Source of the DNA: an uncultured Synechococcaceae cyanobacterium
GTDB taxonomy: Bacteria > Cyanobacteriota > Cyanobacteriia > PCC-6307 > Cyanobiaceae
Assembly: GCA_902537275.1 (NCBI GenBank)
Contig: CACBAW010000007.1
Coordinates: forward strand, 1 to 33,185
DNA: 33,185 nucleotides
Direction: 5' to 3'
The notes below the pieces were generated by a model. The model ran no database searches. It was not told where the DNA came from and saw nothing but the letters and a program-made list of their open reading frames with translations. The position numbers and the translations under genes were made by a program. Positions 1-8,554 of this stretch are shown here, piece by piece. Every line of letters starts with the position of its first letter. The stretch's first letter is position 1.

Positions 1-455
1 ATATCATGCGATTTTTGTCTAAATTATTCCCAAAAAAATTTATGTTATCAAGTTATGAAAGTTTAAATTCTTTTGATCAACTTTTTAAAACAAAAGTCAT
101 TCTAACTTCAACCTATTTAGGAATTGCTTCTTGGTTAGCAGAATCTCTGGGATTTTGGATCTTATTGAGGGGTCTAAACTTAAATCAAATATCTTTTGGA
201 CATGCGGCCGTCGCACATTTAGGAGCTGGTTTATTGGGAGTTTTTTCATTCCTCCCTGGAGGTATTGGAGCCACTGAAATTGGAACTACAGCAATTTTAA
301 CCGTTCAAAATGTGCCATTAAAGTTAGCTATAACTTCGACCATATTAATTAGAATTATGACTCTTTGGTTTTCTGTATTTATAGGGATATTGGCATTGAT
401 ATTCACTAATATTAAAAAAGATAATTTTGTGGATAATTCATATTCTAATAATTAG
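1..455 (+). CDS. Flippase-like integral membrane protein (LPG_synthase_TM / UPF0104 type), 3' part
   Basis: The frame is open to the left window edge, so the ATG at base 6 may be internal and the gene is probably cut by the window. What remains is the C-terminal part of a polytopic membrane protein with at least three hydrophobic segments. The stretch GLLGVFSFLPGGIGATE matches the conserved PGG-G-E loop of the lysylphosphatidylglycerol-synthase TM / YbhN / AglD-like family. Some members of that family act in lipid or lipid-glycan handling at the membrane. The tail after the last hydrophobic segment is short and polar. It is followed by a stretch of about 575 bases with only broken coding sequence on the other strand. 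The family call is fairly firm. The substrate cannot be told from this fragment, and a role in the neighbouring polysaccharide pathway is only suggested by position. Confidence 0.7.
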   Translation, partial: IMRFLSKLFPKKFMLSSYESLNSFDQLFKTKVILTSTYLGIASWLAESLGFWILLRGLNLNQISFGHAAVAHLGAGLLGVFSFLPGGIGATEIGTTAILTVQNVPLKLAITSTILIRIMTLWFSVFIGILALIFTNIKKDNFVDNSYSNN

Positions 456-501
456 ACGATCTTCTATTAATTTTGTTTCTTATATATTTTTAATTAAACT
501 C

Positions 502-944
502 TTAATTATTACTTTTGACTGAGGCTAGAACATAGGCATTTGGATAATTGAAGCCTTTTCTATCTGAAATTTTAAAATTATTTTCTTCATTTATTGTGAA
601 ATTTCTTCAAGCATCTTTAAAATGTGCTTAGTCAAAATAGTATTGCTTTTAATCTGTATCCCAAGCAGCAATGTAATTTGGATTATCATCTCTTACATAT
701 TTATAGAATAAATCCCTATCTCTAGCTTTTTATTTTTTGTGACAGAGTTATAAACATCTATACTTTGTCCATTTGATGCTAATGATAAACCAGCCACCTC
801 AAAAATTATAGAATCATTTTTTTTTGTATTATGGTTGATCCAATGCGACGTAGAATAAATTAATTTATGAATTACATTCAAATAAGCGAAATAATCATTC
901 AAAATTAAAAAATAGATGATAAGTTTTAAGAAGAAATTATGCAA
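502..944 (-). pseudogene. Decayed membrane protein, C-terminal part of a mannosyltransferase-like family
   Basis: The track shows an 83-codon ORF (TTG start) reading IIFEVAGLSLASNGQSIDVY near its end. Its true continuation lies in another frame, after a slip in the AAAAATAAAAAG run near base 730. From there the reading is ARDRDLFYKYVRDDNPNYIAAWDTD, then three in-frame stops (TAA, TAA, TGA), then NFKISDRKGFNYPNAYVLASV up to a TAA at 502-504. A hydrophobic segment precedes this part. The order of hydrophobic segment, short 'G-L-S...IDVYN' stretch and 'NPNYIAAW' resembles the soluble tail of GT39/GT83-like polyprenyl-sugar glycosyltransferases. That family assignment is by pattern memory only. 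The frameshift and stops show it is not functional. It fills most of the 456-1029 gap; nothing else was seen there. Confidence 0.55.
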
Positions 945-1029
945 ATAAAAGAAAATATTTTTTCCATAGAAAAATAGCTGAAACTATTGCTTCGGTTTAG
1001 ATATTTGAATTTTTCGATAAAGAATTACA

Positions 1030-1923
1030 TCAAAAATCTAATTTATCATATTCCAATATTTCTTTTTCAATATCTATAGGTATTAATTTACGATTTATAT
1101 AATACTTTTTATAAGGAAAAATTCTATCAAATTTATGTTGAAAAAACTCCCTTAAAAGAAACTGACTTAATATTCTATTTTTAATTTTGAAAATTATATT
1201 ATTAGAAGGATTAATGAATTTTTTAATAAATGCTTGACTTTTATTAACATCAAAGAATTTATTCAAAAATAAAATTAAATTAATACCAAATTTTGAAATA
1301 GATTTATTATAGTATTTGTTAGTGTTATTCTTTAGGTTTTGTAAGTACTCATCATCTAAATTAAAAATATTTTTTAAAAAGTCTAAATTTTTAAAATTCT
1401 CGTATTTTACAACTACAACTTTTTTAAAATAACTTTTATATAAAGAAATTAATTTTGAATAATTAAAATTGTGTAGATTATATCTGTTATTTATTCTAGT
1501 ATTCATTTCTTTATCATCAATATAGAAAAAGTTTTCAGGTTTTACTATATTCATTGCATGAATTGACTGACAATAAATAGAATTTAATAAATCATAAGGA
1601 TTTCTTATAATAATTAAAATTACAGTATCATTTGAAAAATTATCTCTAATGTGTTCAAAGTTTTCCTCTATTCTAGAAAATTCCCAAACCTTCGAAAATA
1701 AACTCTCATTTGATATTATAAAATTATTTGGCAATAAATTTTCAATATTTTTAAAATTTTCAAATACAGAATATTTAATTTCTTTTTTCTTGATATTAAA
1801 AAAATCATTTTTAAATATGTTTATATAATTTGTATTAATTTTTTTTTCTAATTTAGGAAAAATTTCTCTTTGTAAAAATGTAGAACCACATTTACCAAGT
1901 CCAATATGTAACAATTTAGTCAT
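1030..1923 (-). CDS. Sulfotransferase-like protein
   Basis: The 297-residue protein starts with MTKLLHIGLGKCGSTFLQ. The GLGKCGSTFLQ stretch (residues 8-18) looks like the 5'-phosphosulfate-binding loop of PAPS-dependent sulfotransferases. VILIIIRNPYDLLNSIYCQS, around a third of the way in, resembles the 3'-phosphate-binding strand with its Arg and Ser. Such enzymes move sulfate from PAPS to sugar hydroxyls or other acceptors. In this setting a surface glycan is the natural acceptor, but that is inference. Length fits the family. The gene is intact although broken genes lie on both sides, and it is very rich in Asn, Lys, Ile and Phe. It has no obvious operon partner: the next readable sequence upstream on its strand is the decayed CxxC protein 42 bases away. 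The family call is fairly sure; the acceptor is unknown. Confidence 0.72.
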   Translation of the reverse strand: MTKLLHIGLGKCGSTFLQREIFPKLEKKINTNYINIFKNDFFNIKKKEIKYSVFENFKNIENLLPNNFIISNESLFSKVWEFSRIEENFEHIRDNFSNDTVILIIIRNPYDLLNSIYCQSIHAMNIVKPENFFYIDDKEMNTRINNRYNLHNFNYSKLISLYKSYFKKVVVVKYENFKNLDFLKNIFNLDDEYLQNLKNNTNKYYNKSISKFGINLILFLNKFFDVNKSQAFIKKFINPSNNIIFKIKNRILSQFLLREFFQHKFDRIFPYKKYYINRKLIPIDIEKEILEYDKLDF

Positions 1924-1964
1924 TTAATATATTTTACTTGTAAAAATAATGATGTAAATTTTAA

Positions 1965-2219
1965 TCAAAAAAAATTATGCAAGTCCAATTCATCAGCAAT
2001 AGAATTTGCTAACTATTTTTGATTTTAGCCTCTCTTTTTTATGACAAGAAGAACACAAAACATAATCCAAAGTATTTGGATATTTTTTATGTAAAAACTT
2101 ATCCCAATTAGACAGAGGAACTTACAATCAAAACATATAAGTTTGATTTCTGTATATTTGTTTGAATATTTTGTAACAATATAATTTAAAGAAAAAAAGC
2201 TTATTTTTAATCTTAATTT
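1965..2219 (-). pseudogene. Decayed small protein with two CxxC pairs
   Basis: Not in the ORF track. Reading the minus strand gives LNYIVTKYSNKYTEIKLICFDCK, then after a frame slip VPLSNWDKFLHKKYPNTLDY and VLCSSCHKKERLKSK. After a second slip it reads NSLANSIADELDLHNFF and a TGA. The joined product would have CxxC-x(about 22)-CxxC, the layout of a small zinc ribbon. Upstream the frame is closed by a TAA next to an A-run. I do not recognise the family. The clean protein-like composition across three frames argues for a recently broken gene rather than chance. It sits between the sulfotransferase start and the broken galE, all on the same strand, so the three may once have been one operon. Confidence 0.45.
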
Positions 2220-2230
2220 TTAGATAAGAA

Positions 2231-2541
2231 TTAAAATCTAAAAGAGTTAATATTAATATTTCCAAAGTAATGCATGATATTTTTATTTGGATGATTGCTT
2301 TTTGGGAATTTATAAATATTGAATTAATAATATCCTTATCTCTAATATCTCCCTTTATGAAAATTAGGCTTTTTTCATTTGGCTTTTAATAAAGCCGCCT
2401 GCTCTAAAATTTTATGTATTACTTTGGAGAACTATTTATGTTTGAACGAATGATAATAATTCAGAAGCCTTTTTTTTTAAGAACTAAAGAAGTATTACTC
2501 CCAATTAATCCATAACCTCCTGAAACAAGAATTATTTTCAA
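2231..2541 (-). pseudogene. Decayed galE-like UDP-glucose 4-epimerase, N-terminal fragment
   Basis: Not in the ORF track. The minus strand from a TTG at 2541 reads LKIILVSGGYGLIGSNTSLV and then LKKKGF, followed by a TGA. The same frame continues IIIIRSNINSSPK with more stops, then a long open part, LIFIKGDIRDKDIINSIF. A neighbouring frame then gives MHYFGNININSF. This follows the order of GalE: Rossmann GGxGxIGS, 'DNxxNSS', 'GDIRD...iF', and the 'YYxNNVxGT' strand. Several in-frame stops and at least one frameshift are present. Everything beyond roughly the first 100 residues, including the catalytic YxxxK, is missing. It would have interconverted UDP-glucose and UDP-galactose. Together with the CxxC remnant it accounts for much of the 1924-2705 gap; no intact gene, tRNA or clear promoter was seen in the rest. 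Confidence 0.6.
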
Positions 2542-2705
2542 AAAGATTCTTGATTTATAATTTGATCAATATATTAATTATATTTTGATCACTTTTTAGA
2601 TTTAAAGAAGAGAACCTATATTAAAATAAATTTTAATTTAAATTCAATAACTTACTAAATAAGGGTATTAAATATAAAATATTTTTATGAAAACTTATTA
2701 ATAAA

Positions 2706-3794
2706 TTGAAATCTCGTAAGAAAGCACTTATTACAGGTATAACAGGACAAGATGGTAGTTATCTTGCAGAATTTTTATTAAAAAAAAATTATGAAGTTCA
2801 TGGTTTAAAGAGAAGATCAAGTAGTTTTAATACAGCAAGAATAGATCACTTATATCAAGACCCACATATTAATGATCAAAATTTTGTTTTGCATTATGGC
2901 GATCTTACCGATAGTACAAATATAGTAAGAATAATTCAAAAAATACTACCAGATGAAATTTATAATTTAGGTGCTCAAAGTCATGTTGCAGTTAGTTTTG
3001 AAAGTCCAGAATATACAGCAAATGCAGATGCCTTAGGTGCATTAAGAATTCTTGAAGCGATAAAGATTCTTAACTTGGTTGATAAAACAAAGTTTTATCA
3101 GGCAAGCACTAGTGAACTTTATGGGCTTGTTCAAGAAACACCACAAACTGAAAAAACTCCTTTCTATCCAAGAAGTCCCTATGCAGTAGCCAAATTGTAT
3201 GCTTTTTGGATCGCTGTTAATTACAGAGAGGCATATGGCATATATGCATGTAATGGAATTCTATTTAATCATGAAAGTTCTAGGAGAGGAGAGACTTTCA
3301 TTACAAGAAAAATATCAAGAGGTTTGTCGAGAATCCACTTGGGTTTAGATTCTTGTCTTTTTGTAGGTAATCTTGATGCTCAAAGAGATTGGGGTCATGC
3401 AGAGGATTATGTTGAAATGCAATGGCTAATGCTTCAACAGGAAAATCCTGAGGATTTCGTTATTGCTACGGGAAGGATGGAAAGTGTAAGAAAATTTATT
3501 GAACTCAGTGCTAAACACCTAGGATGGGTTAATCAGAAAGGTGATTCAATTATTTGGGAAGGAAATAGTATTAATGAAATAGGTAAAAGGGCAGATACTA
3601 ATGAAGTAGTTATTAAAGTCGACTCTCGTTATTTCAGACCAACCGAAGTGATGGAATTGAAAGGCGATGCTAAAAAGGCTAAAGATAAACTGGGTTGGGA
3701 GCCAAAGATATCTCTTGAAGAAATGATAAAAGAAATGATTGATTTTGATCTTAAAGAAAGCGAATTTGAAAAGTTAAAGATTAAACATTTATAG
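2706..3794 (+). CDS. gmd: GDP-mannose 4,6-dehydratase
   Basis: This enzyme converts GDP-D-mannose to GDP-4-keto-6-deoxymannose in the cytoplasm, the first step to GDP-L-fucose and related sugars. The 362-residue protein has the Gmd-specific Rossmann motif [10 protein letters not shown] (residues 11-20), the catalytic STSELYG (134-140) and the YxxxK pair in YAVAK (159-163). It also has the [15 protein letters not shown] stretch typical of Gmd, and its length is normal. The start is a TTG at 2706, which gives [11 protein letters not shown] as in other Gmd proteins; the nearest upstream ATG (2689) runs into a stop after four codons. The stop is followed 27 bases later by fcl, whose product uses this enzyme's product, so the two should form one transcript. 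Identification is secure. Confidence 0.97.
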   Translation: MKSRKKALITGITGQDGSYLAEFLLKKNYEVHGLKRRSSSFNTARIDHLYQDPHINDQNFVLHYGDLTDSTNIVRIIQKILPDEIYNLGAQSHVAVSFESPEYTANADALGALRILEAIKILNLVDKTKFYQASTSELYGLVQETPQTEKTPFYPRSPYAVAKLYAFWIAVNYREAYGIYACNGILFNHESSRRGETFITRKISRGLSRIHLGLDSCLFVGNLDAQRDWGHAEDYVEMQWLMLQQENPEDFVIATGRMESVRKFIELSAKHLGWVNQKGDSIIWEGNSINEIGKRADTNEVVIKVDSRYFRPTEVMELKGDAKKAKDKLGWEPKISLEEMIKEMIDFDLKESEFEKLKIKHL

Positions 3795-3821
3795 TATAAA
3801 GACTCTAAAACTTTTTCAAAA

Positions 3822-4847
3822 GTGAATAAAAATAAATTAATTTTAAAATCTGACAAAATATTTATTGCTGGCGCAACAGGAATGGCAGGAAGTGCATTAA
3901 AAAAAATTTTTTTAAGACATGATTATGGAAATAAAGAATTTGATGGAGAAATTTTAACTCCTACAAGAAAAGAATTAAATTATTTAAATAGTGAAATGGT
4001 GAAAAATTGGTTTGAAATTAATAGGCCCAATGTTGTCATTATAGCCGCTGCAAAAGTTGGAGGTATTTACGCTAATCAAACCTACCCTAAAGATTTTCTA
4101 TTAGATAATATTAAAATTCAAAACAACATAATCGAAAATGCGTGGGTTTATGGAGCAAAAAGACTTTTATTTTTAGGAAGTAGCTGTATTTATCCAAAAT
4201 TTTCAGTTCAACCAATAGATGAAGAATCTTTGCTTTCTGGATATCTTGAAAAAACAAATGAAGCATATGCTTTGGCAAAAATAAACGGAATTAAATTATG
4301 TGAGTATTTAAGAAGGCAATATGATTTTGATTGTATTTCTCTAATGCCAACAAATCTTTATGGCCCGAATGATAATTATCATGCTTTAAATAGTCATGTT
4401 ATTCCTTCATTAATAAGAAAATTTTCTCAAGCAATAATGAATAATGAGGAAAATGTTACTTGTTGGGGCGACGGTTCACCACTTAGAGAATTTTTACATG
4501 TGGATGATTTAGCTGAAGCATGCTTATTTATTTTAGAAAATTGGAATCCTGATTATGATACATCTCCTAAAAAGAAAAATGGGGAAACTTTGACATGGCT
4601 TAATGTAGGACATAAAGAAGAATTATCTATTAAAGATTTAGCTGAAAAAATTTCTTTATATTCAGGATTCAAAGGAAAAATAATTTGGGACAAAACTAAA
4701 CCTAATGGTACTCCAAGGAAAAAATTAAATATTTCAAGGATCACAAGTCTTGGTTGGGAGCCAAAGATAAATCTAAAGGAAGGTCTAATTGAGACTTTAA
4801 AATCATATAAATTTGAATATGAAAAAGGAGAATTAAGGTCTATTTAA
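3822..4847 (+). CDS. fcl: GDP-L-fucose synthase (GDP-4-keto-6-deoxymannose 3,5-epimerase-4-reductase)
   Basis: The product turns the Gmd intermediate into GDP-L-fucose using NADPH. The 341-residue protein has GATGMAGS (residues 17-24) as dinucleotide-binding loop, SSCIYP (120-125) with the catalytic Ser and Cys region, and YALAK (149-153). MPTNLYGPNDN further on is also typical of WcaG/Fcl. It starts with GTG at 3822, giving about ten extra residues before the Rossmann strand, slightly longer than usual. It is the second gene of the gmd-fcl pair. Its last four bases overlap the end of the convergent epimerase gene, so no terminator can lie between them. Identification is secure. Confidence 0.96.
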   Translation: MNKNKLILKSDKIFIAGATGMAGSALKKIFLRHDYGNKEFDGEILTPTRKELNYLNSEMVKNWFEINRPNVVIIAAAKVGGIYANQTYPKDFLLDNIKIQNNIIENAWVYGAKRLLFLGSSCIYPKFSVQPIDEESLLSGYLEKTNEAYALAKINGIKLCEYLRRQYDFDCISLMPTNLYGPNDNYHALNSHVIPSLIRKFSQAIMNNEENVTCWGDGSPLREFLHVDDLAEACLFILENWNPDYDTSPKKKNGETLTWLNVGHKEELSIKDLAEKISLYSGFKGKIIWDKTKPNGTPRKKLNISRITSLGWEPKINLKEGLIETLKSYKFEYEKGELRSI

Positions 4848-5875
4848 TAATAGTTTTTGAACCAATTTACAAAATCATGAATCCCTTCTTCGATTAATAC
4901 CTTTGGCGAGAAATTTATCCATTCATCTAAAAGAGTTGTATCAGCATAAGTTGCAATTACATCACCTGGTTGCATAGGCATAAAATTCTTTCTAGCTTTA
5001 ATACCTAGTTCACCCTCCAGGATTTCGATGAATTTTATTAAAGATGTTGGTTTGTTATTCCCCACATTAAAGACTCTATGAGGAGCAAAAGATATAGAAT
5101 TTTTTGGATTGTGATAATCAAAATCTTCTACTCTGGTGGGAATTTTAAAACTACATTTATAAATGGCATCAACAATATCAGAAATGTAAGTAAAGTCCCT
5201 TAACATATCACCATTATTAAAAACATTTATCGCCTCCCCTTTTAACATCGCTTTTGTAAAAATCATAGGAGCCATATCTGGCCTGCCCCAAGGTCCATAA
5301 ACTGTAAAAAATCTTAATCCAGTACATGGAATTTCAAATAAATGACTATACGTATGAGCCATGAGTTCATTAGATTTTTTAGTTGCAGCATATAAACTAA
5401 CAGGGTGATCAACGCGATGATTTTCTGAATAGGGAATATTTCGGTTTCCTCCATAAACAGAACTACTTGATGCATAAACTAAATGATGTATCTTATATTG
5501 TCTGCAGCACTCAAGAATATTACTAAAACCAACTATATTGCTTTGTATGTAACTTGATGGATTTTTTATGGAATATCTTACACCTGCTTGGGCAGCAAGA
5601 TTTACAACTATCTTAGGATTTTTTTTATTAAAAATTTCTTCAAGAGATTTTTTATCATCAATAGAATAATTATAAAATTTAAATTTTCCATATTTACAAT
5701 CTCTTTCAGCATTTATAAAAATTAAACGGTCTTCTTTAAGTTTTGTATCGTAGTAATCATTCATATTATCGATACCTATAACGTCATTTCCAAACTCAAG
5801 AAACTTTTTGGCTACGAAGGAGCCAATAAAACCCGCGACCCCAGTAATTAATATTGGACTCTCAGAATAAATCAT
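4844..5875 (-). CDS. UDP-glucuronate 4-epimerase (CapI/LpsL type)
   Basis: An extended short-chain dehydrogenase of 343 residues. GVAGFIGS (12-19) binds NAD, SSSSVYG (136-142) carries the catalytic Ser, and YAATK (162-166) is the YxxxK pair. IDNMNDYYDTKLKEDRL after the second strand, and the AAQAGVRYSI stretch, are hallmarks of the UDP-glucuronic acid 4-epimerase group that makes UDP-galacturonate. They separate it from plain GalE. The pathway role would be to supply acidic sugars to the surface glycan. It stands alone on the minus strand, tail to tail with fcl (four-base overlap), and its start faces the ABC transporter gene across 131 bases. No UDP-glucose dehydrogenase is seen in this window, so UDP-glucuronate must come from elsewhere. 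The exact substrate is by family resemblance. Confidence 0.88.
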   Translation of the reverse strand: MIYSESPILITGVAGFIGSFVAKKFLEFGNDVIGIDNMNDYYDTKLKEDRLIFINAERDCKYGKFKFYNYSIDDKKSLEEIFNKKNPKIVVNLAAQAGVRYSIKNPSSYIQSNIVGFSNILECCRQYKIHHLVYASSSSVYGGNRNIPYSENHRVDHPVSLYAATKKSNELMAHTYSHLFEIPCTGLRFFTVYGPWGRPDMAPMIFTKAMLKGEAINVFNNGDMLRDFTYISDIVDAIYKCSFKIPTRVEDFDYHNPKNSISFAPHRVFNVGNNKPTSLIKFIEILEGELGIKARKNFMPMQPGDVIATYADTTLLDEWINFSPKVLIEEGIHDFVNWFKNYY

Positions 5876-6006
5876 AATTATTTATCGAATATAGAATGTT
5901 ATGATGAATTACGGATTGATTTTTTGTCCTCTTCATAACTATTTAATATAGTTTAAACTTTAGACTAATATTCCTTGAAATAAGAAATTATTTACTAAAT
6001 TTATAA

Positions 6007-7821
6007 ATGAACCTAAAGGCTAAAATAAATAAAATTAACTTTAAAAAAAATATTATATTTGATTTATTCAGTTATATTCCTAATAAAAGAAAGGTAACCC
6101 TATTTTTACTTCTATTTTTGATGTTGTGTAATGGATTAAGTGAATTATTTAATATAAGAATGTTTCAAGAATTTTTGTTGGTTATATCAAATAAAAATAA
6201 TCTTGAAAACAATTTCTTATTAAATAATTTATTAAATGAATTCAATATAAATTCTGAAAAAAATTTATTATTATTTACTGGTTTTTTTTATATATTTTCT
6301 TTAATAATATCAACTTTTCTAAAAACTTATATTATTTATTTAACTGCCAAAATTTCATCCTTAATAGCCAAAGACTTTAGTTATTTAGCAATAAAAAATT
6401 ATTTATACCAAAATTACGAGTACCATATAACTGAAAATAGTAATAAGATAATTTCAATAATAAATGTGCAAGTAGAATACGCTAAAAGTTACGTTCTGAA
6501 TTTAATAGAATTTATTTTCCAAGCAATTACTATATCTTTTCTTATAGTTTTCTTGATTAGATTCAATTTTAACTTGGCATTTACTTTTTCTTCTTTAATT
6601 TTAATTACATATTTCACAATTTCCTTAGTCCTAGACAAAAGAATAAAAAACAATGGCAAAATAATTTCAAAAAGTATTAAAGCAAAAAATAAAAGTCTTT
6701 TAGAGTCAATAGGACATATTAAGGAATTAATTTTAACTCAAAATCAAAATCTATATCTTTCAAGATTCATGAAATTTGAAACAAAATTTAGATTAAAAAA
6801 TGCTGAAAATATTTTTCTTCCAAGATTGCCAAGATATTTTGTTGAGTCAATTGCCTTAACAATTTTTATTTCCATAAGTTTAGCCAATGCTCTTAATAAC
6901 AATTCATTTTTAACAAACTTTATTGCAATTTTGGGTACATTTGCTTTAGCTTCTCAGAAATTATTATCTTCAGTTCAAGCCTCTTTTGCTAATTGGTCAA
7001 GTATGTTAGGTTCAAATGAATCATTAAAAAATGTTCTAGAGTTATTAAAATTAGATAAAAAAGAATATGAGAATAAATATTCAAATGATAAGAAAAGATC
7101 AATATTTAATTTTAAAAATTCAATAACTTTTTCTTCAGTCTCATATAAATATAATCAAAACTCCTTTTATAGTATAAAGGATATTAATTTAACAATAGTT
7201 AAAGGAGAAAAGATAGGAATAATTGGAAAAACAGGTTCTGGAAAAACTACGTTTTTAAATTTATTAATTAGTCTTCTAACTCCTACTTCTGGAAAAATTA
7301 TTATTGATAAAAAAGACCTAAGGAGCAAAAATAATATATATAAATATAGAAGTTTAGTTTCATATGTACCTCAAAATATTTACTTGTCTGACAATACCAT
7401 AAAAAATAATATCGCTTTTGGTATTCAAGAAAATCAGATTGATCAAAATAAATTGGAAAAAGTTATAAAAATTTCTCAATTAAAAAATTGGATTGATAGT
7501 CTTCCTTTGAAAGAAAATACATACGTTGGAGAGAATGGATTAAGTATTAGTGGTGGACAAAGACAAAGATTAGCTATTGCAAGATCAATATACTCTAAAA
7601 GTCAAATTCTCATTCTTGATGAAGCTACTAGTGCAATGGACCAAAAAACTGAAGAAATTATTCTCAATTCTTTAGATAAAATAGATAAAAATATAACTTT
7701 GATTATGGTAGCTCATAGGTTAAATACTTTAGTTAATTGTGATAGAGTAATTGAACTTGAAAATGGCTTAATAAAAGATATTTATAATAAGAATGAATTC
7801 TTAAAAAAACTTATTAATTAA
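6007..7821 (+). CDS. ABC exporter, fused membrane and ATPase domains (MsbA/PglK-like)
   Basis: The 604-residue half-transporter should dimerise in the inner membrane. The first ~330 residues hold several hydrophobic segments (about 30-45, 87-115, 165-210, 280-320). The ATPase domain follows: Walker A GKTGSGKTT (407-415), Q-loop PQNIYLSD (455-462), signature LSISGGQRQ (512-520), Walker B ILILDEA (534-540) and the H-loop His570. Relatives flip lipid A (MsbA) or lipid-linked oligosaccharides (PglK). The position at the head of a sugar-activating and glycosyltransferase run favours a lipid-glycan flippase, but a lipid or peptide substrate cannot be excluded. The next gene begins within 20 bases of its stop, so it likely leads an operon reaching 13916. 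No Wzx or two-gene Wzm/Wzt exporter is visible in the window. Confidence 0.9.
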   Translation: MNLKAKINKINFKKNIIFDLFSYIPNKRKVTLFLLLFLMLCNGLSELFNIRMFQEFLLVISNKNNLENNFLLNNLLNEFNINSEKNLLLFTGFFYIFSLIISTFLKTYIIYLTAKISSLIAKDFSYLAIKNYLYQNYEYHITENSNKIISIINVQVEYAKSYVLNLIEFIFQAITISFLIVFLIRFNFNLAFTFSSLILITYFTISLVLDKRIKNNGKIISKSIKAKNKSLLESIGHIKELILTQNQNLYLSRFMKFETKFRLKNAENIFLPRLPRYFVESIALTIFISISLANALNNNSFLTNFIAILGTFALASQKLLSSVQASFANWSSMLGSNESLKNVLELLKLDKKEYENKYSNDKKRSIFNFKNSITFSSVSYKYNQNSFYSIKDINLTIVKGEKIGIIGKTGSGKTTFLNLLISLLTPTSGKIIIDKKDLRSKNNIYKYRSLVSYVPQNIYLSDNTIKNNIAFGIQENQIDQNKLEKVIKISQLKNWIDSLPLKENTYVGENGLSISGGQRQRLAIARSIYSKSQILILDEATSAMDQKTEEIILNSLDKIDKNITLIMVAHRLNTLVNCDRVIELENGLIKDIYNKNEFLKKLIN

Positions 7822-7834
7822 AACTAAGATTTAT

Positions 7835-8554
7835 TTGCAAATGCCTGAATTAAATTCTATTTGTATGATACCAGCAAGAATTGGATCACAAAGATTTAAA
7901 AAGAAAAACTTGGCAATTATAGGAAATAAATCAATTTTAGAAATGGGAATTGATAGAGCACTAGAAGCAAATATTTTCAGTAAAGTGGTTGTTAATGGAG
8001 ATGATGAAGTATTTGAAGAGATTGCAAAAAAAAAAGGTGTAGAATTTTTTAAGAGAGATAAGTATCTTGGATCAAGTGATACAAAATCAGATGATGTAGT
8101 TTATGATTTTATAATTAAAAATAGTTGTAAAAATATAATTTGGTTTAATGCCATAGCTCCTTTACAAACTTTAGAGGATATTAGAGGTTTCAGTAATGAT
8201 TTATTTAAAAAAAATATCGATGCTCTCTTTGCGACGAAAAAAGAATACTTGCAAGCTATTTACCATGATTTACCTTTGAATTTTTCAGAACATGAAAAAT
8301 TTCCTAAAACTCAGGATCTTAATCCTGTAGAACTATTTGTCCCATCTTTAATGGGTTGGAAGTCAAAAGTATTTATTAATCAATATAAAAAAAAGAAACA
8401 TGCATTTTTTTGCGGAAATATAAGCTACTTCCCAGTCTCAAATCTTTCCTCATTAGTGATAAAAAATGAAGACGATTTCCGCCTTATTCGATCTGTAGTT
8501 GAGGGCATTTCATCATATGATAAGAATATAAATTACTATAAATATTCAAAATGA
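7835..8554 (+). CDS. CMP-sugar cytidylyltransferase (NeuA-like)
   Basis: The N-terminus reads MIPARIGSQRFKKKN (from residue 11), the CTP-binding signature of acylneuraminate / CMP-ulosonate cytidylyltransferases. VVVNGDDEVFEEIAKKKG follows, the equivalent of the usual 'VSTDDeeIA..A...G'. These enzymes activate a 2-keto-3-deoxy sugar acid with CTP. The 239-residue length fits a single-domain NeuA. The family 'TSPLR' loop reads NAIAPLQ here, a substitution that may reflect an unusual substrate. The track start is a TTG at 7835; an in-frame ATG two codons on (7841) is an equally good start. The stop overlaps the next start by four bases (ATGA), so it is translationally coupled to the Ldh_2 gene. 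Which acid sugar it activates is not known; no NeuB-type synthase is in the window. Confidence 0.8.
   Translation: MQMPELNSICMIPARIGSQRFKKKNLAIIGNKSILEMGIDRALEANIFSKVVVNGDDEVFEEIAKKKGVEFFKRDKYLGSSDTKSDDVVYDFIIKNSCKNIIWFNAIAPLQTLEDIRGFSNDLFKKNIDALFATKKEYLQAIYHDLPLNFSEHEKFPKTQDLNPVELFVPSLMGWKSKVFINQYKKKKHAFFCGNISYFPVSNLSSLVIKNEDDFRLIRSVVEGISSYDKNINYYKYSK

Noticed and set aside
3629-3856. ORF-track entries antisense to or inside real genes (3629-3856, 4553-4744, 9668-9868, 14244-14483, 18273-18464, 18775-18963, 24003-24188, 26082-26276, 26520-26741, 28497-28730, 29022-29219, 29735-29953, 30483-30671)
   Set aside because: Each lies opposite a strongly supported gene and shows no domain or motif of its own; they are shadow frames.
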